From the IMG/VR virus record IMGVR_UViG_3300042860_001310, positions 1 through 21,955 of that record: 21,955 nucleotides of DNA. The stretch is one strand, 5' to 3'. Made by a program: the position numbers and the translations under genes. The notes below the pieces were generated by a model. That model searched no databases. It saw nothing but the letters and a program-made list of their open reading frames with translations, and was not told the DNA's origin. This DNA is from a virus. Positions 4,575-12,112 of the stretch are shown piece after piece (within the stretch, counting starts at the first letter, position 1; every line of letters begins with the position of its first letter).

Positions 4575-6869
4575 CTAAATTTTACAGGATTCACAATCTT
4601 CCTCTCCTTGTAGTAGTTCTTGAACAAGTGTATCTAAATTAACAGTTTCCTCCTTTACTTCATCTGTCTTATTATCATATGTATTCTGGTAATAAGATGT
4701 CTTCCAACCATACTTGTAAGTAGTCAGAAGATCCTGTGCCATCACTGAAGTAGGAACTTCATTGTTGTCATAATTCTCTGGATTATAGGACCAGTTTCCA
4801 GAAATCGCCTGATCAAAGAACTTTTGCATAACTGCAACAATGTTAATATACCCAGTATTGCCAGGCATATCCCACAGTAATGTATAATTGTTCTTAAGGG
4901 TTTGATAACCAGGAACAATTTGCTTGAGAGGTCCTTTCTTTGACTTCTTAATGGACAGATAACCTCTTGGTGGTTCAATTCCATTGGTTGCATTTGACAC
5001 AACGGAACTGCTCTCCGATGGCATCTGTGCTGACAGTGTTGAGTGTCGTAAACCATGTGCCTGAATACTGGCACGTAAACCTTCCCAATCATGCTGGTAA
5101 GAGATAGAAGTAATTTCGTCTACATCCTTTTTGTATGTATCAATGGGCAGGATCCCCTGAGAATATTTGGTTCTATTGAAATACTTACATGCACCTTTTT
5201 CTTTAGCAATCTCATTAGATGACTTAAGAAGGAAATACTGGAATGATTCAGAAAGTCCATGAACTGCATCCCATGCTTCCTGTGATTCATACTTAAATCC
5301 AAGTTTAGCAAGGTAATGTGCCAGACCAATAAATCCTACACCAAGAGATCTACGTGCCTTGGTTGAGATCTCTGCTGCTTCTACAGGATAGTTCTGATAG
5401 TCAATCAGTTCTTCCAGACCTCTGACTGAAAGATCACAAAGTTCTTCAAACTCTTCATCTGATTTGACTTTACCTACATTAACAGCAGACAGAATGCACA
5501 GTGCAATCTCACCCTCAGGATCATCAATGTGCTGCAGTGGTCTGGTAGGAAGTGTAATCTCCTGACACAGGTTACTCATCTCTACCTTATCAAGGAAAGA
5601 TGAGTGTGAGTTGCAGTGATCAATATTCATAATGTAGATACGACCTGTTTCTGCACGTTCCTTCAGGAGTTCCAGAAAGAGTTCTTGAGCACCAATAGTT
5701 TTTCTTGGAATAGTTGTATCTCGTTCATAAGATACATATAACTCGTCAAATCTATCAGTGCCAAAAGCATCATACAGACCAGGAACATCATGTGGACTGA
5801 AGAGTGATACTTCTTGGTTAGTGATAAATCTTTCATAGAACAGTTTGCTGATTTGAATTGAATAATCTAATTTTCTAACTCTATTATCTTCAGTACCTTT
5901 GTTATTTTTAAGAACAAGAATATCTTCTATTTCTTGGTGCCAGATGGGGAAGTGGACTGTTGCTGATCCACCTCTAATTCCATTTTGCGTGCAGCATCGT
6001 ACAGTTGATTCAAACTTTTTAAGGAAAGGAACAACCCCAGTGTGAGTAACTTCTCCACCTCTGATTTTACTATTGATGCCCCTGATGCGACCTGCATTGA
6101 TACCAATTCCTGCTCTTTGAGCAACATACCTACCAATTGCCATATCAGAGCTGAAGATGCTATCAAGGGTGTCATCAACATCAACAAGAACGCAACTTGC
6201 AAATTGACGAAGTGGGGTTCTAACACCTGCCATGATTGGTGTAGGAATGTTGATTTTGTGCTTGCTGATTGCGTCATAATACCTTTTAACGTAATCTAAA
6301 CGCTTTTCCTTGGGATATTCTGCAAAAATTGTCAGAGCAATCATCAGGTACATAAACTGAGGAGTTTCATAAACTTTCCCAGCACTTCTATCTTGAACAA
6401 GATATTTGTCAACTACCTGACGAAGACCAGCATAGGTGAATAGAAGGTCACGATCATGATCAATGAATGAATTAGCTTTATCAATTTCCTCCTTAGAGTA
6501 TTTAATAAAGATCTCATTATCATAGACGCCTTTCTCAACACAATTGTAAATGTGTTGTTCCAGATGTGGGAAATCTTTAATTCCCCCATACAAACTCTTC
6601 CTAAGAGCAAACAAAAGCAGACGTGCTGCAACATACTGATAGTTTGGATGATCCAAATCAATGAGATCACTTGCACTACGAATAAGGATCTCTTGAATCT
6701 CTGCTGTTGTAATGCCATCATAAAACTGAATACCTGATTGCATCTCAACCTGTGATGCAGATACACCTGCAAGACCTTTGCAAGCTTCATCTACCATCAG
6801 ATGCATCTTGTCCAGGTCAAGAGATTCAATTCTTCCATCACGCTTTTTAACTTTGGTGCCGTTGCTCAT
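4575..6869 (-). CDS. nrdA: ribonucleotide reductase class Ia, alpha (catalytic) subunit
   Basis: This 764-residue enzyme reduces NDPs to dNDPs for phage DNA synthesis, working with NrdB. An ATP-cone regulatory domain occupies about residues 5-90 (KVKKRDGRIESLD, then the TTAEIQEILIRSA helix). The active-site cysteines are all present: Cys226 and Cys458 as the redox pair, and Cys435 in the NLCQE motif (Asn433, Cys435, Glu437) as the thiyl radical site. The tyrosine pair Y726-Y727 of the radical transfer path is present, and the C-terminal C759-x2-C762 tail can re-reduce the active site. TQNGIRGGSATVHFP is a family signature. The start overlaps the primase stop (ATGA). Nothing is truncated. Confidence 0.97.
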   Translation of the reverse strand: MSNGTKVKKRDGRIESLDLDKMHLMVDEACKGLAGVSASQVEMQSGIQFYDGITTAEIQEILIRSASDLIDLDHPNYQYVAARLLLFALRKSLYGGIKDFPHLEQHIYNCVEKGVYDNEIFIKYSKEEIDKANSFIDHDRDLLFTYAGLRQVVDKYLVQDRSAGKVYETPQFMYLMIALTIFAEYPKEKRLDYVKRYYDAISKHKINIPTPIMAGVRTPLRQFASCVLVDVDDTLDSIFSSDMAIGRYVAQRAGIGINAGRIRGINSKIRGGEVTHTGVVPFLKKFESTVRCCTQNGIRGGSATVHFPIWHQEIEDILVLKNNKGTEDNRVRKLDYSIQISKLFYERFITNQEVSLFSPHDVPGLYDAFGTDRFDELYVSYERDTTIPRKTIGAQELFLELLKERAETGRIYIMNIDHCNSHSSFLDKVEMSNLCQEITLPTRPLQHIDDPEGEIALCILSAVNVGKVKSDEEFEELCDLSVRGLEELIDYQNYPVEAAEISTKARRSLGVGFIGLAHYLAKLGFKYESQEAWDAVHGLSESFQYFLLKSSNEIAKEKGACKYFNRTKYSQGILPIDTYKKDVDEITSISYQHDWEGLRASIQAHGLRHSTLSAQMPSESSSVVSNATNGIEPPRGYLSIKKSKKGPLKQIVPGYQTLKNNYTLLWDMPGNTGYINIVAVMQKFFDQAISGNWSYNPENYDNNEVPTSVMAQDLLTTYKYGWKTSYYQNTYDNKTDEVKEETVNLDTLVQELLQGEEDCESCKI

Positions 6870-7861
6870 ATTTTCTTCCAGGTAGTAAATTTAAGTTTTG
6901 CTTCTAAACCAGAATATGTATTGGATTCTATCACGGACTGTACATCAAGTCCAGACAAAACCATATCATTAATATCTTTTTCTTTTATACTATTTGGCCA
7001 AATGACGATTCTTTCTCCTCTGGAGATGGAGTTGGCATAACGGGAGACAATTTCTGTGTTCCTGGGTTCGTTATCATAGACCCTAACAAAATTGTCAATC
7101 CCCCACTTAACAATATCAGCATCAGCTCCACACATAGCAATCGAGTTGCAAATGAACATTGAGTCCAGTGGTCCTTCAGTGACATAAATTGTTTTCTCCT
7201 TTTTGACATTATCAATTCCATAAATCTTTGGATGAGATTCATCTAAGATAATTGTAATGTATTTAATTTTAGAATATTTGTTTAAACTACGACCTTGAAA
7301 CCCTATGATTTCCCCTTGATTGATAAGTGGGATTATAATTCTTGGTTCATCTCGGTCTATAGATTCAAAAGTATATTTTTGTTGATTAGTCCACTTCTTA
7401 AAGTGCTCACAGTAATATAACTGTTTTAAGAATTTGTCTGGGATTTTTCTATTTTTTAAATATACTTTTGCTGGATGTTCATTATTTAGTTCTTCTATGG
7501 TTGGTAGATCAAATTGTTTTAGATTCTTAAAAATAGGTTCTTTAAAATCAAATGTTGGATTTGGAGTATTGGAATTCCTACCAGTAATTCCTTGCTTATA
7601 CCTCTCCATCACATACTGATCATAAAGAGATTGGTCCAAATCTTTTAAAAAATTAGTAAAAGATTTAGACATGCCACAGTTGTGACACTTATAATTGTGG
7701 TCATTTTTAAGTTGGTAGATGTACCCTCTTGCTTTATTCTTGTGCCTCTGTGAATCTCCACAATAAGGACATCTAAAATTGTAAAGATTATTTTTTACCT
7801 GTTTAAATTTTTGTAATCTTGGGGATACTAATCCAATATACTTGGCATCAATAAAACTCAT
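6866..7861 (-). CDS. gp61: DNA primase, T4 gp61 type
   Basis: This 331-residue primase makes RNA primers for lagging-strand synthesis and works with the gp41 helicase encoded at 15345-16727. The N-terminal zinc-binding domain has C31-x2-C34 (CPYCGDSQ) and C59-x2-C62 (CHNCG). The centre holds the GFQGRSLN segment. The TOPRIM catalytic domain shows YVTEGPLDSMF with Glu229 and VYDNEPRN at 261-268 for metal binding. Length is close to T4 gp61. No ribosome-binding site is obvious before the ATG. The stop overlaps the nrdA start by ATGA, so priming and dNTP supply are co-expressed. It is separated from helicase by about 7.5 kb of other genes. Confidence 0.93.
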   Translation of the reverse strand: MSFIDAKYIGLVSPRLQKFKQVKNNLYNFRCPYCGDSQRHKNKARGYIYQLKNDHNYKCHNCGMSKSFTNFLKDLDQSLYDQYVMERYKQGITGRNSNTPNPTFDFKEPIFKNLKQFDLPTIEELNNEHPAKVYLKNRKIPDKFLKQLYYCEHFKKWTNQQKYTFESIDRDEPRIIIPLINQGEIIGFQGRSLNKYSKIKYITIILDESHPKIYGIDNVKKEKTIYVTEGPLDSMFICNSIAMCGADADIVKWGIDNFVRVYDNEPRNTEIVSRYANSISRGERIVIWPNSIKEKDINDMVLSGLDVQSVIESNTYSGLEAKLKFTTWKKI

Positions 7862-7876
7862 TACAAAAAGATAAGA

Positions 7877-8299
7877 CTACTTAGACCTCTCTATTGTAGT
7901 TGGTGAAGGTGATTGTGTCAAGAAGGAAAATACTGGTGGAGCAAATCTTAACAAAATACCTACAACCACAAATGCCCCTAAAACTTGCCATTTAAATTTT
8001 GAAAGACCTTCTACTTTCTCTTCTACTTTTGTTATTCTTTCTCCTAACTCTTTGCTTATTTCCTCATGCTGTTCTTTTGAAGTTCTCTTAATATCTTCAA
8101 TCATACTTACAATCAGAGTATCAGTTCTATTACACTGCTCAATTTTTTCATTGTGAACAGCAAGCATTTGACTGATATTTTGACTTGTCTCACCAATCTT
8201 TTGAATTGCTGTATCAATCCTTTCCATCATCTGTTCATAAACAGATAATCTTTCTTCTAAGATTGCAATTTTAGTGTCTGTAGATGATGGTGGAAACAT
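7877..8299 (-). CDS. coiled-coil protein with C-terminal membrane anchor
   Basis: The 140-residue protein has a long polar helical region (about 9-100) with heptad-like spacing (IAILEERLSVYEQMMERIDT; ISKELGERITKVEEKVEGL), then a hydrophobic segment at about 104-127 (WQVLGAFVVVGILL) and a short serine/proline-rich polar tail. This is the layout of a tail-anchored inner-membrane protein. The layout, though not clearly the sequence, resembles XhlA-type haemolysin/holin partners. It lies between a small conserved gene (3-base gap) and primase (15-base gap). It might bring the replication complex to the membrane or act in lysis; neither is shown by the sequence. Confidence 0.72.
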   Translation of the reverse strand: MFPPSSTDTKIAILEERLSVYEQMMERIDTAIQKIGETSQNISQMLAVHNEKIEQCNRTDTLIVSMIEDIKRTSKEQHEEISKELGERITKVEEKVEGLSKFKWQVLGAFVVVGILLRFAPPVFSFLTQSPSPTTIERSK

Positions 8300-8302
8300 G
8301 AC

Positions 8303-8485
8303 TTATCTTTTCTGAATATTTCTAAGCCAAGGAATTCTTGATTTTGGTCCTAAAAATATTAATTTTCCCTTTTTCTTTTTATTTACTGGTGGTTCGTCTG
8401 GAGGAAGTCCTGCTAAATTTCCACCTGTGGCGGTCATTTCCTCTCTGATAATATTTATTATTAGGTCTAATTTTGAATTTTCCAT
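8303..8485 (-). CDS. 60-aa conserved hypothetical protein
   Basis: The protein starts with an amphipathic helix (KLDLIINIIREEM), continues with a Gly/Pro linker (ATGGNLAGLPPDEPP), and ends in a basic tail (KKKKGKLIFLG...RNIQKR). The N-terminal helix is of a type I recognise in small T4-like cyanophage proteins; no function is known. The ATG shares its first base with the TAA of the preceding gene (TAATG), and the membrane coiled-coil gene follows after 3 bases, so translation is probably coupled on both sides. Confidence 0.7.
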   Translation of the reverse strand: MENSKLDLIINIIREEMTATGGNLAGLPPDEPPVNKKKKGKLIFLGPKSRIPWLRNIQKR

Positions 8486-8856
8486 TATAGGGATTCCAAG
8501 ATTTTAAGACAATTTTCATCAACTGGAATATCATCTAAAAATGATTTAGGATATTCTGGTATCCTATTCAGATATAATAAAAAGGTCTTCATGGAAGACC
8601 ACAATTCCTTTTCTATCTTAAAAAACAATAAAGGTAATGCAGCATCATTGAATACATTAAAGACAATAATAAAGTGATTAATCAGGAGAGTTGTCTTTAA
8701 CTCTCCTGACTTTACATATCGTCTCAACAATTTTTTAATGTATTTAAATCTACTTAAATCCTCAAAAAAATCGTCTTTAGTTATAGCTTGAGGATTATCA
8801 TAATACTTAATAGCGAACAGGATATAATTATCCTCATTCAATTCATCAAACTTCAT
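8485..8856 (-). CDS. 123-aa conserved cyanophage hypothetical protein
   Basis: The 123-residue all-helical protein begins MKFDELNEDNYILFAIKYYD and contains a hydrophobic central helix (LLINHFIIVFNVFNDAALPL) flanked by charged segments such as FKYIKKLLRRYVKSGELK. The central stretch is interrupted by polar residues, so I read it as the core of a globular helical fold rather than a sure membrane span. Proteins of this type are conserved in T4-like marine phages, from memory, with no assigned function. It follows the structural protein gene by 3 bases and overlaps the next gene by one base, so it is probably expressed late with the structural gene. Confidence 0.75.
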   Translation of the reverse strand: MKFDELNEDNYILFAIKYYDNPQAITKDDFFEDLSRFKYIKKLLRRYVKSGELKTTLLINHFIIVFNVFNDAALPLLFFKIEKELWSSMKTFLLYLNRIPEYPKSFLDDIPVDENCLKILESL

Positions 8857-8859
8857 AGA

Positions 8860-9393
8860 TTATTTTTTAGGTGTTGGATAGATAATTCCATCTGAACCAG
8901 TTGTAATGCCAGACATTGCAACAAGAACTTCACTCTTCACTCTTAAATTGCCATGCATATCTGTATAAGTTGTAACTCCTACCCAACCTTGATGTGTAAA
9001 TCCTCTGTAAGAAGCAGGCATATATTCAGAGGAAGTTGAAATTCCATAAACTTGCTTATCATTTACACCATAGGATGCTTCACTAAAAGTAGAATCAAGA
9101 ACTGTATATTTTGGAAGCTCACTGATATAGAAACTTGTAGAAGCAATTGCAGCTCCACTCAATCCAGCAGTAGATGCAATGGAAAGTTGAGTGGTGCTTG
9201 CAATTCCAACAATTACAGCATCTCCAAAATAAGTTCCATTTGAACCCCTAAAACCAAATCTAATTACATCACCAGTAGCAGCAGCTCCAACTTGACCAAA
9301 GGTTGTCCCAGCCCCAGTAACAACCAAAGTTGAATAATTTAAAGATACTGTTCCGCCTGAACCTTTGTTATCGTTGTTTCCCCAAAGAGCCAT
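8860..9393 (-). CDS. putative virion structural protein, beta-rich
   Basis: The 177-residue protein begins MALWGNNDNKGSGGTVSLNY and is rich in Gly, Ser, Thr and Val with few charges, typical of beta-sandwich or beta-barrel phage surface proteins. Segments such as GAGTTFGQVGAAATGDVIRF and GIASTTQLSIASTAGL look like successive strands and turns. I recognise MALWG-type proteins as virion structural proteins in T4-like cyanophages; the exact location (head decoration, neck or tail) is not clear. A perfect TATAAATA late promoter lies 34 bases upstream of the ATG, and AGGTAA serves as a ribosome-binding site, both consistent with late structural expression. Confidence 0.75.
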   Translation of the reverse strand: MALWGNNDNKGSGGTVSLNYSTLVVTGAGTTFGQVGAAATGDVIRFGFRGSNGTYFGDAVIVGIASTTQLSIASTAGLSGAAIASTSFYISELPKYTVLDSTFSEASYGVNDKQVYGISTSSEYMPASYRGFTHQGWVGVTTYTDMHGNLRVKSEVLVAMSGITTGSDGIIYPTPKK

Positions 9394-9426
9394 GTGTTTT
9401 ACCTAAATTGTTTTTCTTTCTTATAA

Positions 9427-9434
9427 TATTTATA
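9427..9434 (-). promoter_or_regulatory. T4-type late promoter for the structural gene
   Basis: The minus strand reads a perfect TATAAATA, 34 bases before the ATG of the 177-aa structural gene. It overlaps the tail of the terminator at 9431-9459. The rest of 9394-9483 holds only these two signals and the ribosome-binding site. Confidence 0.75.
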
Positions 9435-9459
9435 AAAATAGGGGAGTATCAAACTCCCC
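9431..9459 (-). terminator. intrinsic terminator after the 59-aa gene
   Basis: The minus strand reads GGGGAGT-TTGAT-ACTCCCC followed by TATTTTTA: a seven-pair GC-rich stem, five-base loop and a U-rich tail broken by one A. It begins 24 bases after the stop of the 59-aa gene. The tail runs directly into the TATAAATA late promoter. Confidence 0.85.
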
Positions 9460-9483
9460 CCAAAAATATGATTTAATAATTTA

Positions 9484-9663
9484 TCAGGGAGTTAAATCCT
9501 TTGCCCCTTTATTCTTCAATTGTCCTTGGACTTGTAAAAGAATGAGTGAAAGAATTCCATTTGATTTTACTTTTGGATTTGCTCCAAGTGCTTCAGAAAC
9601 TGCAAACAGAACTGTTGCAATCAGAGCTTGGTTGGCAACACACCATGCGATTACTGCAGACAT
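9484..9663 (-). CDS. 59-aa small hydrophobic protein
   Basis: The frame encodes 59 residues starting MSAVIAWCVANQALIATVLF. The N-terminal 25 residues are hydrophobic and helical, a second mildly hydrophobic helix follows (SNGILSLILLQVQGQL), and the C-terminus is polar. An AAAGG site about nine bases before the ATG and an upstream AATAAATA late-type promoter support it, and a terminator follows. I recall similar small proteins in cyanophages but not a role. The hydrophobic helix could reflect membrane insertion (for example holin-like) or a small virion component; the sequence does not decide. Confidence 0.7.
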   Translation of the reverse strand: MSAVIAWCVANQALIATVLFAVSEALGANPKVKSNGILSLILLQVQGQLKNKGAKDLTP

Positions 9664-9687
9664 AATTGAACCTTTATAGACCTAATT

Positions 9688-9695
9688 TATTTATT
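9688..9695 (-). promoter_or_regulatory. putative late promoter for the 59-aa gene
   Basis: The minus strand reads AATAAATA (within AAATAAATAAAT), one base from TATAAATA, 25 bases before the ATG of the 59-aa gene. It overlaps the stop codon of the 306-aa gene upstream. Confidence 0.55.
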
Positions 9696-10611
9696 TCTGG
9701 ACACTCTTTAAAACAGAACTTGCTGCTTTTGCAAGTTTATCATAACGACCTTTAACTGTTCTATTTGCTGCAGGTGCTGCAGGTTTTGCATCAGGAGTGG
9801 TTTTGACTTTACCTTTCTTACCTTGAGGTCTCATACCAGCAAGAACAGTTTCACCTTTGCTATGAATTGCAGCAACTCTTTCTGCTTCTTTTTTTGCTGC
9901 TTTTCTTTGAGCATCAGTCATGGATCTTTGAGTTCTTTCTGATGCTGGTCTCATTTTAGTTTTTTTTGGATCAAATACTCCCTCTTCAAGATTTTCAAAA
10001 GCATCATTTCTTTGTGAAAGATACTCTACAATAGAATCAAATGATTCTTTTGTCATTGCAGATGTTCTTTGAAGTTTGATGCGAGCCATATCTGCAGCAA
10101 TCTGTGTTTGTGCTGCTCTACGCTTTGCTGATGCAAGTTGAGGATTGGTCACAGATACTGTTTCTGCATCACCTCTTGCTGGCATACCAGCAGTTCCTTC
10201 TGACATTTCATCAATATAAATATCAGTCATCTCATCCCAAGTGAATTCAGAAAGGTCATAACCTTCCTCTACAAGTTCAGAGACCCATGCTTCAACTTCT
10301 TCTTTGATTTGTGGGTTGATTGCAACTTTATTCTTACCACTCATTACATCAATTTTCTTGTCTTTAGAGTCGTTTTTCTTTTCAACTTCTACAAGAGTTT
10401 CTTCTTTTACACTTGAGGTATCTTTCCCATCTGGTTTACCACCCTTCTTTTTTTGAATGGCATTGTGGACTACACCACGATATTCTTTAGCACCAGATTC
10501 AATCTGACCATCTTCATCATAATCTTTCTTTGCTCTTTCTTCTTCTAAAGATTCTGTGTCAAAAAATGGTTTTCTAATTTCTTTATAAGGATCTGCCCAA
10601 ATGTTAGTCAT
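9691..10611 (-). CDS. 306-aa charged protein with EF-hand-like loop, probable virion protein
   Basis: The protein begins MTNIWADPYKEIRKPFFD. At residues 30-38 it carries DYDEDGQIE, the D-x-D-x-D-G-x-I pattern of EF-hand/dockerin-type calcium loops, followed by KEYRGVVHNAI. A middle segment (about 106-134, VEAWVSELVEEGYDLSEFTW) is a compact acidic helical motif I have seen repeated in T4-like cyanophage proteins. The C-terminal half is Lys/Ala-rich with low complexity (KAAKKEAERVAAI; AKPAAPAANRTVKGRY) and is probably disordered or nucleic-acid binding. A late promoter lies 29 bases before the start, inside the upstream gene, and the ATG overlaps the upstream stop (ATGA). A structural or internal head role is inference; a true calcium site is unproven, as EF-hand position 12 is Ala. 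Confidence 0.7.
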   Translation of the reverse strand: MTNIWADPYKEIRKPFFDTESLEEERAKKDYDEDGQIESGAKEYRGVVHNAIQKKKGGKPDGKDTSSVKEETLVEVEKKNDSKDKKIDVMSGKNKVAINPQIKEEVEAWVSELVEEGYDLSEFTWDEMTDIYIDEMSEGTAGMPARGDAETVSVTNPQLASAKRRAAQTQIAADMARIKLQRTSAMTKESFDSIVEYLSQRNDAFENLEEGVFDPKKTKMRPASERTQRSMTDAQRKAAKKEAERVAAIHSKGETVLAGMRPQGKKGKVKTTPDAKPAAPAANRTVKGRYDKLAKAASSVLKSVQK

Positions 10612-11891
10612 TTACTTTTAGATAATACTTTCCTTTTTTTATTTATAGATCCTACAGTTGCTCCAGGAGTCATAGATGCAACATATTTGGTATATCCTGA
10701 AGTTCCAACAAGAGTATTTGGTTTTCCTGGTTCCCTTGTCATACTGTCCATTTTAACTTCTGTATACTCACAAACATCTTTAATCCAGGACTTGAACATA
10801 ATTCCTTCTTCAGTTACACAAATCAAATGGTTAGCACCAGAACGAATTACTTCACCACGTAATCCAGTGTGTGAACTCTCCACCTTTGACCCAACCTTGA
10901 ATAAATTACCAAAGATATAGTTCTCTCTCAAACCTTTCCAATCATATTCTGGGGCAATTTGCCACAGATTATATCCTTCCTTAACATTCATAGATTGTTG
11001 AAGGTCTGCAAATAATTGCTTTGATTTTTTGAAGTTATTTGGAAGCATCTTCTTGAATGACTCAAAATCATTTTCTGCTGCTGCTTTTCTTGCTGCATCA
11101 GAAGCTACATCAGCATCTTTTGGACCAGCAGAAATGACATTCATGCTGACATAATCATAGAGTTGTCCGTTATTCTTGTTTGCAAGATTGTCAATTTCAG
11201 AGACTCTTTCTGCTCCACAAACAATATTGACACCAGTGTATCCTTCTTGATTCAAGAATGCAAGAACATCAAAGATGGTAACAAACTCATCACTATCAAT
11301 AATATTCTCTGCATATTCAGGGAACATTTCTTTGAGATAAGAAATCTTCAGATCTGGATCTAATGGATTTTGCTTTCCATCTTGAGATCTACTTGGGAAA
11401 ATATAGAAGTTTCCTTCAGTTGCAGTTTGCTTTGCAGTGCTGAATGCTTTTTGATGTGCTGTTGTTGGAGGATTAAACTTACCAAATACAACAGTTGCTA
11501 CTTCACCTCTTGAATCTTCTTTAGGTGGTTTTCCTGAAGGTTGTTGTCCTGCCCCTCCTCTTACAGCACCAGTAGGAGCAGGTGCCTTTGCTTTTGCTAC
11601 TGGTGCCTGTGCTGGTTTAGCACCTAATCTTTTACGTCCTGGTTTTTGTCCCTTGAATTTTCCAGGTTTTCCTCTTGATGGGTCTTGATTATCCTGATCT
11701 TCCTCACCATCACCTTTACCTTTTTTCTTACCAGATATAAATTCAAGTTGTCCTTTATAAGTTCTTGCAACTCTCTTTTGCTGCTTATCAATCCAATAAC
11801 CGTGTCCATCCCCTGTTAACCCAAGCTTGTGTGCTTTACTTGCTGCTTGGGAACTTCTTGCTTCGAAAATAAATTCTGAAAATCTTTTCAT
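10608..11891 (-). CDS. cytidylyltransferase-like protein with capsid-targeting-like N-terminus
   Basis: The 427-residue protein has four parts. The start MKRFSEFIFEARSSQ closely resembles the T4 capsid-targeting sequence (MKTYQEFIAEA). Residues about 53-130 are a low-complexity linker of Lys, Gly, Pro and Ala. About 131-300 is a nucleotidyltransferase domain of the cytidylyltransferase/NMNAT fold: VVFGKFNPPTTAHQ contains the T-x-A-H version of the H/T-x-G-H signature, and SDAARKAAAENDF lies where the second, C-terminal motif is expected. A C-terminal domain (KVGSKVESSHTGLRGEVIR; LICVTEEGIMFKSW) looks like a small beta-barrel seen in cyanophage proteins. The reaction would join a nucleotide to a phosphate-bearing substrate, but the substrate is unknown and the Gly-to-Ala change at the signature may reduce activity. 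Confidence 0.75.
   Translation of the reverse strand: MKRFSEFIFEARSSQAASKAHKLGLTGDGHGYWIDKQQKRVARTYKGQLEFISGKKKGKGDGEEDQDNQDPSRGKPGKFKGQKPGRKRLGAKPAQAPVAKAKAPAPTGAVRGGAGQQPSGKPPKEDSRGEVATVVFGKFNPPTTAHQKAFSTAKQTATEGNFYIFPSRSQDGKQNPLDPDLKISYLKEMFPEYAENIIDSDEFVTIFDVLAFLNQEGYTGVNIVCGAERVSEIDNLANKNNGQLYDYVSMNVISAGPKDADVASDAARKAAAENDFESFKKMLPNNFKKSKQLFADLQQSMNVKEGYNLWQIAPEYDWKGLRENYIFGNLFKVGSKVESSHTGLRGEVIRSGANHLICVTEEGIMFKSWIKDVCEYTEVKMDSMTREPGKPNTLVGTSGYTKYVASMTPGATVGSINKKRKVLSKSK
10640..10647 (-). promoter_or_regulatory. late promoter inside the cytidylyltransferase-like gene
   Basis: A perfect TATAAATA on the minus strand lies within the last codons of the upstream gene, 29 bases before the ATG of the 306-aa gene. 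The spacing matches the other late promoters in the window. It would let the 306-aa gene be expressed separately late in infection. Confidence 0.65.
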
Positions 11892-12112
11892 TTATTAATT
11901 TCTGAATATATCAAATCTTGGTTGCTATGAATATACTGCAGACCAAGTTTCTTGACTTGTAAATATTTATCTTTCTTATCCTTTGGATCTTTATCCTGAT
12001 CTACAAAACTCACATAAAATCTACAGAAATTTTCAATAGTTTTTCTTTTAAGTTGTTTAATTTTCACATGTTGCTTGTAGATCTTAATCAGATCTTTAAA
12101 AAATTCTTCCAT
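11888..12112 (-). CDS. 74-aa basic hypothetical protein
   Basis: I start this gene at ATG 12112-12110, which shares one base with the methyltransferase stop (TGATG); the TTG one codon further upstream is not needed. The product is lysine-rich and helical (FFKDLIKIYKQHVKIKQLKR), followed by a charged DQDKDPKDKKDK stretch. Its stop overlaps the next ATG (ATGA). The basic composition could fit nucleic-acid binding, but no domain is recognised. Confidence 0.65.
   Translation of the reverse strand: MEEFFKDLIKIYKQHVKIKQLKRKTIENFCRFYVSFVDQDKDPKDKKDKYLQVKKLGLQYIHSNQDLIYSEINK
11964..11971 (-). promoter_or_regulatory. possible late promoter for the cytidylyltransferase-like gene
   Basis: GATAAATA on the minus strand, one base from the late consensus, lies inside the 74-aa gene 73 bases before the next ATG. 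The spacing is longer than at the other sites and the AT-rich context makes a chance match possible. Confidence 0.3.

Noticed and set aside
4550-4627. Longer NrdB starting at 4627
   Set aside because: It would overlap nrdA by 53 bases and add 26 residues absent from T4-type NrdB; the ATG at 4549 fits the family start.
8452-8459. AATAAATA on the minus strand inside the 60-aa gene
   Set aside because: It is about 150 bases from the next start codon, unlike the 23-34 bases at the accepted late promoters, and the region is AT-rich.
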